A stretch of 64,000 nt of DNA from an uncultured Helicobacteraceae bacterium (GTDB lineage: Bacteria; Campylobacterota; Campylobacteria; Campylobacterales; Helicobacteraceae). The notes under the pieces were generated by a model. It ran no database searches. It saw only the letters and a list, made by a program, of their open reading frames with translations, and was not told where the DNA came from. Shown one piece after another: positions 1 to 10,500 of the stretch. The translations under genes and the position numbers were made by a program. Position 1 is the stretch's first letter. Every line of letters starts with the position of its first letter. Location: positions 124,001 through 188,000 of the forward strand of contig CAJTQL010000001.1 of NCBI GenBank assembly GCA_910578285.1, in the 5' to 3' direction.

Positions 1-370
1 ATTCAATCGCACGTTCATCGATTCCCTCATAGCGCCCGCATACCAAAACGATGTGCGATTTTTGAGCAAGCCGCTTTGCATCATGGGTATTAAACGCTTT
101 GCCTACAGGCTGCACAAAAATGACATGCGCGTGTGGACTTTTTGCGCGAATGTCGCCTATGGCGCGACACACTGGCAATGCGTCAATCACCTGCCCTGCA
201 CCACCACCAACTTGTGGGCTATCTACTTTGTGATAACGGTTATGTGTGTATTGTCGAAAATTGCAAATTTCGAGCTCGAAGAGTCTCGACTCAAGCGCCC
301 TATGCAGAATCGAATCGCAAAAATAGCCCTCAATCAAAGCGGGAAACAACGTGAGAAAAGAAAAGCGCAT
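1..370 (-). CDS. trmD: tRNA (guanine-N1)-methyltransferase TrmD, 3' part cut by window edge
   Basis: TrmD uses SAM to methylate N1 of G37 in tRNAs and so guards the reading frame. My translation of the minus strand from 370 begins MRFSFLTLFPALIEGYF and contains the family motifs GGGAGQV (near residue 58) and CGRYEGIDER (near residue 112), both part of the trefoil-knot SAM and tRNA site. About 123 N-terminal residues lie in the window and the rest is beyond base 1. The ATG directly follows the rimM stop codon (TAG then ATG, no gap), so it is the last visible gene of the rpsP-KH-rimM-trmD operon. Confidence 0.93.
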   Translation of the reverse strand, partial: MRFSFLTLFPALIEGYFCDSILHRALESRLFELEICNFRQYTHNRYHKVDSPQVGGGAGQVIDALPVCRAIGDIRAKSPHAHVIFVQPVGKAFNTHDAKRLAQKSHIVLVCGRYEGIDERAIE

Positions 371-901
371 CTAGCTTGCTTCAAGAATATCTTTCGCATG
401 GCAGACATCAATGCGATAGCCTGCACTATTCTCGTGGATTTCTTGGATAAAACGTTCAAGAAAGGGCAGCATAAACCGCGCTGCATTGCCCGCTTTGACC
501 AAAGCGAAGTCAGTCGCAATCAGTAGATAATCCACCGCCCCAATCCGCTCAATCTCACGCACAACGCCCAAAATCTCGCCATTCTCGCAAACATGCGCAC
601 CGATGATGTCAAACCAAAAATAGCTACCTTGCGCGAGCGCACACCATTCACGCGTTTGTTCGAGCGTACATTGCAAAAGCGCACCTGTGAGTATTGCGCT
701 TTGCTCCTTGCTATCATAATCTCGGAAATGGATAAGGCATTTTTGTGCATCAAAACTCTGCACACAAAGCGTTTTGTCCCCGCAGCAAAACTCGCGCTCG
801 GGGACGAGGATTTCTGGGAAATCGCTTAGAATCTGCAATCGCAAATCACCCCGCACACCCACTGTCTTGCCGATTTTTGCAACATCGACATATACGCTCA
901 A
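371..901 (-). CDS. rimM: 16S rRNA-processing protein RimM
   Basis: RimM binds ribosomal protein S19 and helps mature the 30S head domain. The 176-residue length is typical for the two-domain family. The N-terminus has the pattern KIGKTVGVRGDLRLQILSD, and the C-terminal PRC-barrel half contains GEILGVVREIE and LLIATDFALV-type strands. The start is a TTG at 901 whose last two bases overlap the TGA of the upstream KH gene. No in-frame ATG lies nearby, and the overlap suggests translational coupling. It sits in the usual operon between the KH-domain gene and trmD. Confidence 0.92.
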   Translation of the reverse strand: MSVYVDVAKIGKTVGVRGDLRLQILSDFPEILVPEREFCCGDKTLCVQSFDAQKCLIHFRDYDSKEQSAILTGALLQCTLEQTREWCALAQGSYFWFDIIGAHVCENGEILGVVREIERIGAVDYLLIATDFALVKAGNAARFMLPFLERFIQEIHENSAGYRIDVCHAKDILEAS

Positions 902-1140
902 TCTGTTGCCTTGATGGTGATTTTATACGAACGGCCATCTTTTGCTTTGCATGCAGAAACAAGCGTTTTAATCGCGCCAATCATCTTGCCGTCCTTACCA
1001 ATCAGCCGCCCTGTGTCTTGATTGGATGCATAGACAGTAATTTGCACGAGCTCATTCTCGACAAGCTCGCTCTCAACGCGCACAGAGGACGGGTCGAACG
1101 CTATTTTGCGAATATATTCTTCGATAAATTTTTCAACCAC
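898..1140 (-). CDS. khpA: KH-domain RNA-binding protein (KhpA family)
   Basis: This 80-residue protein is a single KH domain with the RNA-binding loop GRLIGKDGKMIGAIKTL at about residues 43-59. In other bacteria KhpA works with KhpB/Jag on RNA and cell-wall homeostasis; this genome's partner is not in the window. Its position between rpsP and rimM is the conserved one in this group. It overlaps the rimM start by a few bases. The family call is safe; the physiological role is inferred from relatives. Confidence 0.9.
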   Translation of the reverse strand: MVEKFIEEYIRKIAFDPSSVRVESELVENELVQITVYASNQDTGRLIGKDGKMIGAIKTLVSACKAKDGRSYKITIKATD

Positions 1141-1163
1141 TCGTTTTGCCTAAAATGGGGCAC

Positions 1164-1397
1164 TCATTTCTGCCCTGTGAGCTTTTGTACTCTTTCGCTC
1201 ATCTTCGCACCAACGCCAAGCCAATAAGATAGGCGCTCTGTATCGAATTTGACATTGTCATTTTCAAGCAGTGGGTTATAATAGCCAATCGATTCTATCC
1301 AGCCGCCATCTCGTCTCTTGCGACTATCGGTAACGACAATTCGATAAAAAGGTTTTTTCTTGCGTCCCATTCGTGTTAATCTCACTACTGTTGCCAT
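1164..1397 (-). CDS. rpsP: 30S ribosomal protein S16
   Basis: S16 is a small-subunit ribosomal protein needed for 30S assembly. The 77-residue product begins MATVVRLTRMGRKKKPFYRI and carries the family pattern DSRKRRDGGWIESIGYYNP. The start is preceded by AAGGAG about 11 bases upstream, and a perfect TATAAT lies at 1434-1439. It is the first gene of the rpsP-khpA-rimM-trmD operon, with a 23-base gap to khpA. Confidence 0.97.
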   Translation of the reverse strand: MATVVRLTRMGRKKKPFYRIVVTDSRKRRDGGWIESIGYYNPLLENDNVKFDTERLSYWLGVGAKMSERVQKLTGQK

Positions 1398-1433
1398 ATT
1401 GCGTTCTACTCCTTGATAGGTTATAAAAGACAG

Positions 1434-1439
1434 ATTATA
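1434..1439 (-). promoter_or_regulatory. -10 box of the rpsP operon
   Basis: The minus strand reads TATAAT in an AT-rich context about 40 bases upstream of the rpsP start. No clear -35 is visible, as is common for sigma-70 promoters in Helicobacter and Campylobacter. It lies in the 86-base gap between ffh and rpsP. Confidence 0.55.
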
Positions 1440-1483
1440 AAAAAAACTGCCTTAAAAATTGCAAAACTCTCTACATTATTTTT

Positions 1484-2818
1484 TCAACCACCAAAACGCT
1501 GTTTGGACTGCAAAAGCCCCATCATATCAGCCAAACCACCTTTATTGTTGGTGAATTTTTTTGCCATTTTTGCCGCATTTTCAAATTGTTTAATCGAACG
1601 ATTGACTTCTGCCACGCTTAATCCAGCACCATCGGCGATGCGCTTGCGGCGGCTGCCGTTTAGCAACGTGGGGTCTTCACGTTCTTTGGGTGTCATCGAA
1701 TGCACAATCGCGCGAATATGTTTGATGTCTTGGGAATTGTCCAAATCAAAATCTTTGAGCGCACCTGCAAAGTTGTTCATTCCGGGTATCATTGACATAA
1801 TCGATTGCACCGAGCCAAGCTTTTTGACATTGTCAAGCTGTGCAACAAAATCATTGAAATTGAAGCTACCTTTCTTGATTTTTTTTGTAACCTTTTTGAT
1901 TTCCTCTGCACCCATCACAGCGGTGCTTTTCTCAACAAGCGTCTGAATATCGCCCGCGCCCATCAGTCGCCCGATAATGCGTTCGGGGATAAAGGGTTCA
2001 AGGTCGGCAAGCTTTTCGCCATTCCCCACAAAACGCAACGGAATCCCGAGCTCATAGGCGACACTCAATGCCACGCCGCCCTTGCTATCGCCATCGAACT
2101 TGCTCAAAAGCACACTGCTAATGCCAAGAGTATCATAAAATGTCTTCGCGCTGCGGATTCCGTCTTGTCCTGTCAGGCTGTCTGCGACATACATCGTCTC
2201 TGTTGGTTGCAAGCCTTCTTTAATACTTTTGAGTTCTTGCATAAGCGGCTCATCAATCGCAAGTCGCCCCGCTGTATCAACAAGCAAAACATCATAGAGC
2301 TCACTTTGCGCTTTTTTCTGTGCACCGAGTGCCACAGCGAGAGGCGTTTCTCCATCGAGTGTGAAAAAATCCACTTCTGCAGCTGCTGCAAGCTGGCGCA
2401 ATTGTTCAACAGCTGCAAGCCTCTGCATATCGCATGCAGCAAGCAAAACGCGTTTCCCACGTGCTTTGAGATAATAGGCAATCTTAGCGCTCGAAGTTGT
2501 TTTGCCGCTCCCTTGCAAGCCCACCATCAGCACGATTGTGGGAGGCTTGGGCGCAAACACAAAGCCTTGATGATTCTTGCCCAAAATCTCTTGCAATGAA
2601 TCCTGCAACGCTTGCAAGAAATTTGCCTTGCCAATGCCATTTTGTTTTGTGTCAAACTCAACTTTTTTGAGCAATTCTTTGGTAATTTTGAAATGCACAT
2701 CTGCTTTCAAAAGTGCCTTTTTAAGCTCATCGAGAGCTTTTTTGAGTGCCTTTTCGTCATCTTGAAAACGGATTTTATTGATTGCACCGCGAAAAGAGTT
2801 GCTAAGAGTTTCAAACAC
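1484..2818 (-). CDS. ffh: Signal recognition particle GTPase Ffh
   Basis: Ffh binds the 4.5S RNA and signal sequences and delivers ribosomes to FtsY at the membrane. The 444-residue length is standard. An N-terminal helical domain is followed by the G domain with P-loop GLQGSGKTTSSAK near residue 105, DTAGRL, and SKFDGDSKGG. The C-terminal M domain has the Met-rich SIMSMIPGMNNFAG segment and SRRKRIADGAG. The start is GTG at 2818, supported by GGAGG six bases upstream. A TATAAT lies at 2857-2862. Confidence 0.97.
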   Translation of the reverse strand: MFETLSNSFRGAINKIRFQDDEKALKKALDELKKALLKADVHFKITKELLKKVEFDTKQNGIGKANFLQALQDSLQEILGKNHQGFVFAPKPPTIVLMVGLQGSGKTTSSAKIAYYLKARGKRVLLAACDMQRLAAVEQLRQLAAAAEVDFFTLDGETPLAVALGAQKKAQSELYDVLLVDTAGRLAIDEPLMQELKSIKEGLQPTETMYVADSLTGQDGIRSAKTFYDTLGISSVLLSKFDGDSKGGVALSVAYELGIPLRFVGNGEKLADLEPFIPERIIGRLMGAGDIQTLVEKSTAVMGAEEIKKVTKKIKKGSFNFNDFVAQLDNVKKLGSVQSIMSMIPGMNNFAGALKDFDLDNSQDIKHIRAIVHSMTPKEREDPTLLNGSRRKRIADGAGLSVAEVNRSIKQFENAAKMAKKFTNNKGGLADMMGLLQSKQRFGG

Positions 2819-2856
2819 AAGGAGCCTCCAAAATGATGAACATAAATATATCCCAC

Positions 2857-2862
2857 ATTATA
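2857..2862 (-). promoter_or_regulatory. -10 box of ffh
   Basis: TATAAT on the minus strand, about 40 bases upstream of the ffh GTG start, in the divergent intergenic region shared with the PerR-type regulator. No convincing -35 is visible. Confidence 0.5.
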
Positions 2863-2976
2863 ACGCACAAACACACAAAAATGCTTAATGCTTTTTTGAT
2901 TATCTTTTTTATTGTATCATGCTGACCTTGTACAATCCTAATAGTATATTTTATGGTTATTTTATAAAGGATAGAT

Positions 2977-3399
2977 ATGACAAATGAAATGGCAACAGAC
3001 TTTGAGACGCTCCTACACCAAAACAACCTCAAAGTAACACCCCAACGCATAGCGATTCTCAATGAAATTGCAGTGCTTGGGCATGCAACAATCGATGAAA
3101 TTTATGAAAAAATCAAAACTCTTTATCCCTCGATTTCATTGGCAACAATTTATAAAAACATTATCTCCCTACAAGAAGTCAACATAATTCATGAGCTCAA
3201 ACTTCCCAACCAAAAACAACACTATGAGATTGTCAAAAGCCCGCACATTCACCTTGTTTGCAATACTTGTGGCATCATTGTTGATATGGACGTTCCATAT
3301 CACAAATTCGTTCAGTCATGTGCGCAACAAAGCGACTACAAAATCACTGAAGCTATGATTGCTTTGCTTGGAATCTGCCCAAGATGCCAAATATCGTAA
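2977..3399 (+). CDS. perR: Fur-family peroxide-response regulator (PerR-like)
   Basis: The 140-residue protein has the Fur-family winged helix (LKVTPQRIAIL and SISLATIYKNIISLQE, DNA-recognition helix near residues 50-65), the metal-binding His region HIHLVCNTCG near residue 88, and a second CxxC (CPRC) at the C-terminus. The HIHLVC and ATIYKN patterns match Campylobacter PerR better than Fur. Such proteins repress catalase and alkyl hydroperoxide reductase genes and are inactivated by peroxide. An AAAGGA Shine-Dalgarno lies five bases before the ATG. The upstream region is very AT-rich and could hold an autoregulatory Per box, but I cannot delimit one. Confidence 0.8.
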   Translation: MTNEMATDFETLLHQNNLKVTPQRIAILNEIAVLGHATIDEIYEKIKTLYPSISLATIYKNIISLQEVNIIHELKLPNQKQHYEIVKSPHIHLVCNTCGIIVDMDVPYHKFVQSCAQQSDYKITEAMIALLGICPRCQIS

Positions 3400-3432
3400 C
3401 GTAACCAAACACACTTCCAGACAATTCCATGA

Positions 3433-3438
3433 TAGAAT
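3433..3438 (+). promoter_or_regulatory. -10 box of the hemerythrin gene
   Basis: TAGAAT about 40 bases upstream of the hemerythrin ATG, between the end of the PerR-like gene and the hemerythrin gene. The gene itself has a strong AAAGGAGG site five bases before the start, so it looks separately transcribed. Confidence 0.45.
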
Positions 3439-3477
3439 ACAATTCTAAATCAATGATACAAGGCAAAGGAGGCAATC

Positions 3478-4086
3478 ATGCTACCAAGTTGGGACGATAG
3501 CTTTAGTGTTCACAATGACAAAATTGACGAGCAGCACAAAAAGCTCTTTGAGCTTGCAAACTATGCCTATATCTGCGCCGATAGGCATATTTCTGGTGCA
3601 GAGATTCAGCAGCTTTTGCGGGGATTTTTTGAGTATATGAATGAGCATTTTCAAAGCGAAGAGGCATATATGCGCTCGATTGGCTACCCACGTCTTGAGG
3701 CACATCACAAGATTCACGAAGAAATTGTCGCTGGTTTCAAGGATATTACCAAAACCACACCCAACGTTATCGAGCTCAAAGAAAAGCTTGGAATCATCGC
3801 GAAGAATTGGCTACTGCAGCATATCTTGCAAGAAGATATGCTCATCGAGCGCTACCGCGCAAAAGCCGAAGCAGAAGGGACACTCAAGGTTGTCCCTGAA
3901 GAAATTGTTGTGCCAAAAGCTCCAGAGATTAACGCATCAAAAGCACAATACACATGCGGTTGCAAAGGCAAGAAACATGTACTAACACCCCTTGTACACA
4001 AGAAGATTCAAGGTGGCAAGGCATTTAATTGCAAAATTTGCAAACAACCACTGCAATTTGAAAAGCTTCTTGAGACAAAAAATTAA
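3478..4086 (+). CDS. Bacteriohemerythrin with C-terminal cysteine (zinc-ribbon-like) tail
   Basis: The first ~135 residues form a hemerythrin domain, a four-helix bundle carrying a di-iron O2-binding site. Visible ligands are H20 (IDEQHKKLF), H57 and E61 (HFQSEEAYM), H76/H77 and H80 (HHKIH), and the HILQED box near residue 115. Beyond residue ~150 comes a tail with CGCKGKKH and CKICKQPL, resembling a treble-clef or zinc-ribbon pair, which a plain bacteriohemerythrin of about 130 residues lacks. Such proteins are thought to buffer or sense oxygen in microaerophiles. It ends 11 bases from the convergent panD gene. Confidence 0.85.
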   Translation: MLPSWDDSFSVHNDKIDEQHKKLFELANYAYICADRHISGAEIQQLLRGFFEYMNEHFQSEEAYMRSIGYPRLEAHHKIHEEIVAGFKDITKTTPNVIELKEKLGIIAKNWLLQHILQEDMLIERYRAKAEAEGTLKVVPEEIVVPKAPEINASKAQYTCGCKGKKHVLTPLVHKKIQGGKAFNCKICKQPLQFEKLLETKN

Positions 4087-4097
4087 TCTCAATGGCT

Positions 4098-4460
4098 TCA
4101 ATGTAATGCATGGCGAATCTCGGTGATTGCGTTGTTGCTATTCACAAATACAACAACGGGGCGATAGCTTTCTAGCTCATCTTCTTCGAGCGAAAAATAT
4201 GCCATAATAATCACCGTATCGCCAATCTGCACCTTGCGTGCTGCCGCGCCATTCAGGCAGATTTCGCCACTTTTCCCTTCGATGACATATGTCGAAAATC
4301 TCTCACCATTCTCCACTACAGCCACATCGACTTTCTGCCCCTCGAGCAAGCCTGCTGCTTGCATAAGCGCTGTATCGATACTAATTGAACCGCTATAGGC
4401 AAGGTTTGCATTACTCACGCGCGCACGATGGATTTTGCTCTGCAACATTGTTCGTCTCAT
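4098..4460 (-). CDS. panD: Aspartate 1-decarboxylase (pyruvoyl enzyme)
   Basis: PanD makes beta-alanine from aspartate for pantothenate and CoA synthesis. The 120-residue chain has MLQSKIHRARV at the N-terminus and the self-cleavage site YSG-SISID near residues 23-29, where the Ser becomes the pyruvoyl group. NGAAARKVQIGDTVII is the conserved C-terminal core. I chose the ATG at 4460 rather than a GTG two codons upstream because AGGAG lies exactly five bases before it and overlaps the GTG. Confidence 0.95.
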   Translation of the reverse strand: MRRTMLQSKIHRARVSNANLAYSGSISIDTALMQAAGLLEGQKVDVAVVENGERFSTYVIEGKSGEICLNGAAARKVQIGDTVIIMAYFSLEEDELESYRPVVVFVNSNNAITEIRHALH

Positions 4461-4479
4461 AGCCACTCCTAAAAGCGGG

Positions 4480-4485
4480 ATTGTA
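4480..4485 (-). promoter_or_regulatory. -10 box of panD
   Basis: TACAAT preceded by TATGC on the minus strand, about 20 bases upstream of the panD ribosome-binding site. It lies in the short region between panD and the left end of the accessory element. Confidence 0.4.
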
Positions 4486-4535
4486 GCATATTTGGATAAA
4501 TAGGTTTAGAATCACAAACATTTCCCGACATTGTC

Positions 4536-7500
4536 ATGCGAGCGGAACAATCAGATTCACATTTGCATAGCACGCTCGATGATATTTTTGGTTTAATGCG
4601 CAATGCGGGGAATGTCAAGGACTTAATCGAGATTGAAAAATTTGTTGGGCAGGCTTTGGTGGAGAACTACAAGCATTACAGCGCAACGAAGATTCTAAAT
4701 CATGTGCGCAATCATATTGCAAACACAATCGATGAGGCGATTAAAAGCACATTTAAAAATATGCCTGAAATCGGTGAGAATCTTATCAAACAACGTGCGG
4801 CGCTCAAGGCTGAATATCGTAACTTTGCGTTTCAAAAGAGCCGCGTGGGCTTTGATGAAATGTCGCAATCTTTTAGGCAACATCAGAATCTGGACAATTT
4901 CGTGCATGCGGCACAGGCAAATGTTACGCATGATGATGTGGCAAAGGGATTTGCGCAAGAGCCCAAGAAGCGCACGAGCTATGCGATTGGCGAGAAAGAA
5001 ATGAGCGAAAGCGAGCTTGAGGGTTTCTTCCAAACGCTTGGTAAGGGGCGCGAAAATGTCGAACTCATTGTGCTCAATGGAATCGTGCAACGTGCCGAGA
5101 AAAAGATTGGCAAAGATTTTGTTGTGGATAATATGAGTATTTACAATGATTTAAAGTCAATTAACCCCGACTTGTTTAAGTCAGACAAGGGCAAGCAAGC
5201 CTATCAAATCCTTGATGAACTCACGACACAATTTAAACATGATACGGAGATTTTGCGATTTGCTGCTAGAGACATTGCGTCCGAAGAGTTTAAGTATTGG
5301 GGAATGCAGCCGTTGATTTTCAAAGTCGCAAGCAAAGTCTTTAATAGTTTGCGCGCGCGTTTTAGCGAGGAAGCGGGCTATCGCTATTGTTTGCAAAAGG
5401 CGCTTGAACGCAAACGCAATTTTAAAGAGATTGGCGAGATTCTAGGAGAACAAAGCAAGAATCCTAGCCTAACACCCCAAGACAAACATGCGTTACTCGA
5501 GACATCGAAACTCATGATAAAAGTTTGGGAGGAGAGAGAAAAAGAGATTGCCAAAAAAGAAGCAGCAGAGAAAAAAGCAAGAGAGCTACAAAGAAAGGAG
5601 AAGCTCAAAAGAGAAAAAGAGAATGTCTTAAAAACAAGTGGTGATGATGTGGGCGAGGATATTTTACCCACAGAGGATTTAGGAACGCGCATTGAGAATG
5701 CCGAAACAATGGTTTTTAGCGACAAAGACAAAGGCTATCCCGCGAGCTATCAAATTGTTGATTCTAACAAACTCTTTACGAGTTTCAAATATGGAGAAAA
5801 CTATCAATTCCGCGAAATCGACCAGCCAAAAGTCGTTATCAATATCCGCGAAAACTTCGACCCCAAGCTAATCTTTACGCGTGAGGGGGGATTTGAGGGC
5901 TTGCCTGTTGTCGATAACAAGGGGCGCGCGATTATCGGCAATCATCGCCTTGAGGCAATGCTCCAATTTAATGAGCCAACGTGGGAGAAATATGCCAAAG
6001 AAGTGTTTCTCAAATATGGCGCAAAGCTCGAGCGCGGGCAATTTCTCGTACGTGTGCTCGACCCCTCTGTCTCTTTGCACGAACGAATCGCGCTTGCCAA
6101 AGCGAGCAACACCTCGCGCGTGCATACAGACAGCGAACGTAGCCTCGTGATTGCGGGCAAGTATGCCGATTCGATTCACGCGCTCATTCATTCTACAAGC
6201 CCCGTTCAGCCCACGTTCAAAGACGCGGCAAATGTGAACGAAATGCGCGCGCTCGTGGCAGCGGCGATGAACGACCCGCTCGAGAAAGAGGCGACAAACC
6301 ACGCGTTGCTGCTCGCGCTCTGCCCCGACTTTATCGCGCGCAAACGATTGTTGCAACGTGAAATGCCCGATGTTGCGGAAATCATTCAGCAAATGCTCAA
6401 CGACAATGCGGGCGCGCTTTTGCTCAATGCAATCTCGCCAAATGCCAAGAATATCGATATTTCAAAATATCTTGCAGGCTCGCTGCATTTGATTGCAGAG
6501 GCACGTAAGTTTGATAAACAAAAGCGCGATAGATTCATTCAAAGCAACGTTGAAAGTCTGAATATTGATTTTAAAAACATCTATGATTTAGAAAAAGTCA
6601 ATGGAGTGAGCGCGTTTGAGCAATTCAAGGCTGATTTAATTGCGCTTGCGCTCGCCCGTTTTAGCAAACGTGAAAATCCGAGCGGAAATCTGTATGCATT
6701 CTTGAAAGAAATCGGCGAGAAGCAGGAACATAGCAATGAGAATTTGTTTGGCGAGGAATATGCCACGACTTTGTGGGATAATCTGTTGCGCATTAATCGC
6801 ATTGATTTAGAAAATGGCGAGGACGCAATCGCGCTTGATATTAAGAAGATTCTCACGCGTGAGAAAGAATATCTTGCCTACAAAGAGCAAAGAGAGCTCA
6901 CAGAACAGCAGCTCGAGCAGCTCGCGTTTAGAAACGAGCTCCTTAGCACAGAGGACGGCAGAAACGCATTGCAATTTGCCATGCAAACCAAGATGTATGG
7001 CACACAGAGCGAGCAGAATATCGCCAAAGAGATTCTCGCAAAGCAGGGATATTATCTCAATTATGACGGCGCGCTAAGTATTATCGAGGGCAAGGCAAAG
7101 CCAGAAAATCCAATCGAAACGTTATCGAAAAATGCCGAGATGTTCTTTGGGACAGATACGTCCTTTATGCAGCAGATGAAAGAGGGATTTACGGGCGACA
7201 TCAACAAGAAATGGTGGATTGTGCCTCGCGGAAAGCATTCGGTTGTGGAATATGCCAAAGAGATTGACCCAAGCTTGGTGAGCTTTGAACGTGCCGATGT
7301 GGGCAGTTGGTATGCCGATGTGCAAGGAATCGTGCATAAAGTCGCGCTGAAAAAGCAAGACACGTTGATGATTGAGCATTATGCAAGCAATGAGATTCCA
7401 CCCGCAAAGACGTGGCTCTTTCACAATGAGAATCAAATCACACGTCTCATGCAAGCATACAATGGCGACGTGCTGTTGATAGACACGCTCAACAAAGACA

Positions 7501-10500
7501 ACACACGTACAATCCTCGCCAAGAACAAAGACACGATAACCAAAACAAGCATTGACGCAAACGGCAACGCAACAACAACAAATGAGGAAGCAGGCAAGAA
7601 TGTTGAGCTTTTTAGCAAGTTTTTGCAAGAAAGCGAGGGGATAGAAACAGCGGGGAAAAAGGAAGCAGATGTTGTTGCAAAGAATACAGAAGCAGAATCA
7701 CAAAGACTACAAGAAATAGCGGAGGATTTTAAAGGGAGATTTCCAAATCTTTCTAGTCAAGAGATGTTAGAGGGTATCTCCAATACAATTGCAACGCGAT
7801 TTCCAAACCTTGATTCCAAGAGTGCCATTGACGCATGGTTGTTGTCGCGTGATATTTTAGAAGATTCGCAACACTTTGGGGAAAAGAAAGGGGCTATCAA
7901 ATTAACATCGGAACGGCACAAACTCGAGAAGCTTTTAAAGATTGAGCCCATTACAGAATTTGGCACAAACTATGCCGAGTTTTACCATAGCGGAACGAGC
8001 GCAATCCAAAAAGTCATGCAAGAAAAACAAGGGCAAGTCGCGGGCGCGTTTTATCGTAAGGAATTGGGAGATATTACGATAGCATGGGGCGATTCTAATT
8101 TTGGTTTGCAACATATCTTGGAACGTAGAACGGCAGATTTTGGAGAACAGAAAGCGCTAGATATTGTTAATGAGATTCCAAATATCATTGAACATGGCAA
8201 GATATATAGAAATTTCGACAATAAGATTGAGCTTATAACCGATAAATATACGCTCGTTTTAGGATTACGAGATGATAAAAAGTTTATCGTAACGGCATTG
8301 CGAGATAGCAGAAACAAGAAACGTTTGGAGACTACACAGACGGGAGTCGCAGGTAGTCTTACGGGAGAAACGCTAGAAAAAAATCCTCTATCGCCCAGCC
8401 AAACTATCCCAGATTCTACCCCACCAAACATTAAAAACACATTAGAAAATGGAGATGTTCAACATGACAACCCACCCCCCACCCCCTCCGCAAGGGAGGG
8501 GGAGAATGTGGGCGCGGAATCGAGCGCACATCATATCAGTGCGACTGAAGTCGCACCTCCAAAGAATGCCGACACTTCGGTTGGTGAGCGAGCGGCAGCC
8601 AACCAAGAACCACAAACGACAAACGATGTCGATTTGCAATCCCCCTCGAGCTTCTTTGTCTCACAAGACTTTGGCGAGGCTCTTGCTTTGCGGAGTGGGA
8701 AGCAACGTTTGGCTGATAACCTCGAAGCCTTGCGCACGCTCGGTGAGCTTGCAGAGGGCGCGGCTTTGAATGCAGAGCGGCAGCAGAGTCTCGCTTCTTA
8801 TAGCGGCTTTGGGGGGCTTATGGTCAAAGATGTCGAAGGCATGCGCCAACTCTTGCTGCCCATTGCCGAGAATGACGCGTTTGTGCAGCATGCATTGTTG
8901 GGAAAGGGAATCTATGATGCACATCATCGGGCAGACATTCTGTATAGCCAAATTGCCGCAAATGCCGACAATAGCTATTACACACCGCATTCTGTCATCT
9001 CGGCTATCTGGGAACATTTGGGCTTTGTGAGAGGGCGCGTGCTCGAGCCCTCGATGGGGATTGGTAATTTCTTTACCTCAATGCCCGCCGCCCTTTCTCA
9101 CCGCACCCAAAAGGTTGGTATCGAAATCGACCCCATAGCCGCAGCGATTGGCAAACAGCTAAGCCCCGATGTCGATGTGCAGGCAAAAAGCTTTTATGAT
9201 TATAAGGGCGATGTGGGATTTGACTTGGTCATCGGCAATCCGCCTTATGGCGAACACCTAAAGGATTTTATCCTCAAATCCGTTGATAGCGCCAAAGAGA
9301 ATGGAATCATTGTGCAAGTCGTTAGCAATGCGTTTTTGGACAATGCCGCAAGCCGTGATGTGCGCACAGCCATTGCCGACAAAGCCGAGCTTCTTGGCGC
9401 AGTGCGGCTGCCAAGCAAGACATTCAGCGGCACAGACATTGCGACAGATATTGTCGTGTTTCAGAAGCGCAGCGGGAAGCAAAATAGCACATATTGGCGA
9501 GGCGCAAAGACCTACAAAGAGGATTCCGAGCTCACGCTCAACAATTATTACCACGAGAATCCCGAACACATCTTGGGCGAACTCGTTGTTGGGAGCACAC
9601 AATATGGGCAACGTTGGATTGTCAAGCAAGGCGAGGACATCGAGGACGCATTGCATGAGAAACTCGGCGCGATTCTTGCGAAGCGCGAGAACGAAAGCGA
9701 TTGCATTATCGCGCGTCAAAATGATGTGCAAGAGGCAGTTGCGTCTGGTTTTACGCCGCATACATTCTTTGTGCTAAATGACACAATCATGCAGGCGCAA
9801 AAGAACGCAGAACCAATCCCCGTTGATTTCTTGCAAAGCGTGCGAGGCAACGGCGCGCCGTTTGAAACACTCAACAAATCGGCACAAACGCGGCGCACAA
9901 ACGAGGCGAAAAAGGCAGAGAGTATGGCAAGAGATTATCTAACGTTGCGCGATTCGCTTTTGGCAATGCGTAGCAGCGAGGCGCTGGATTCAACAAGCGA
10001 AGAATCCTTGCAATCCTTGCGCCAAACATTGAATGATAGTTACGATTCTTTTGTCCAAAAGTTTGGCAAAGTCTCCGAAAATACATTGCTCAAAAAAGTC
10101 TTTGCGGAGGACCCTAGCTTTAGTTCTGTTGCAGATTTAGACGCACGCGGCAGACATCAAATCCTTGATTCACGCGTGATTTTTCCCTATCAAATCCCGA
10201 CAAAGGCAAAGGATATTCAAGACGCAATCGCGATTAGCAAGGGCTATGCGGGCAAGATTAGCGAGGATTATATCAACGAGCTTTTGGGCGATAGATATGC
10301 CGTGCAAAAAGCGCTTGAAAGCGGCGAGCTTTTTGCGGACGCAAAGGGCAATCTTTTCACCAAAGACGCATTTGTTGTCGGCGATTTGGGCGCAAGGATT
10401 GACGCATTCAAAGAGTTAAAAGAACTCAACCCCCAGCAAAAGAAAGCGCTTGAGACACTCGAAGCAGCATTGCCCGAGCCTTTGGAGATTCATGAGATTT

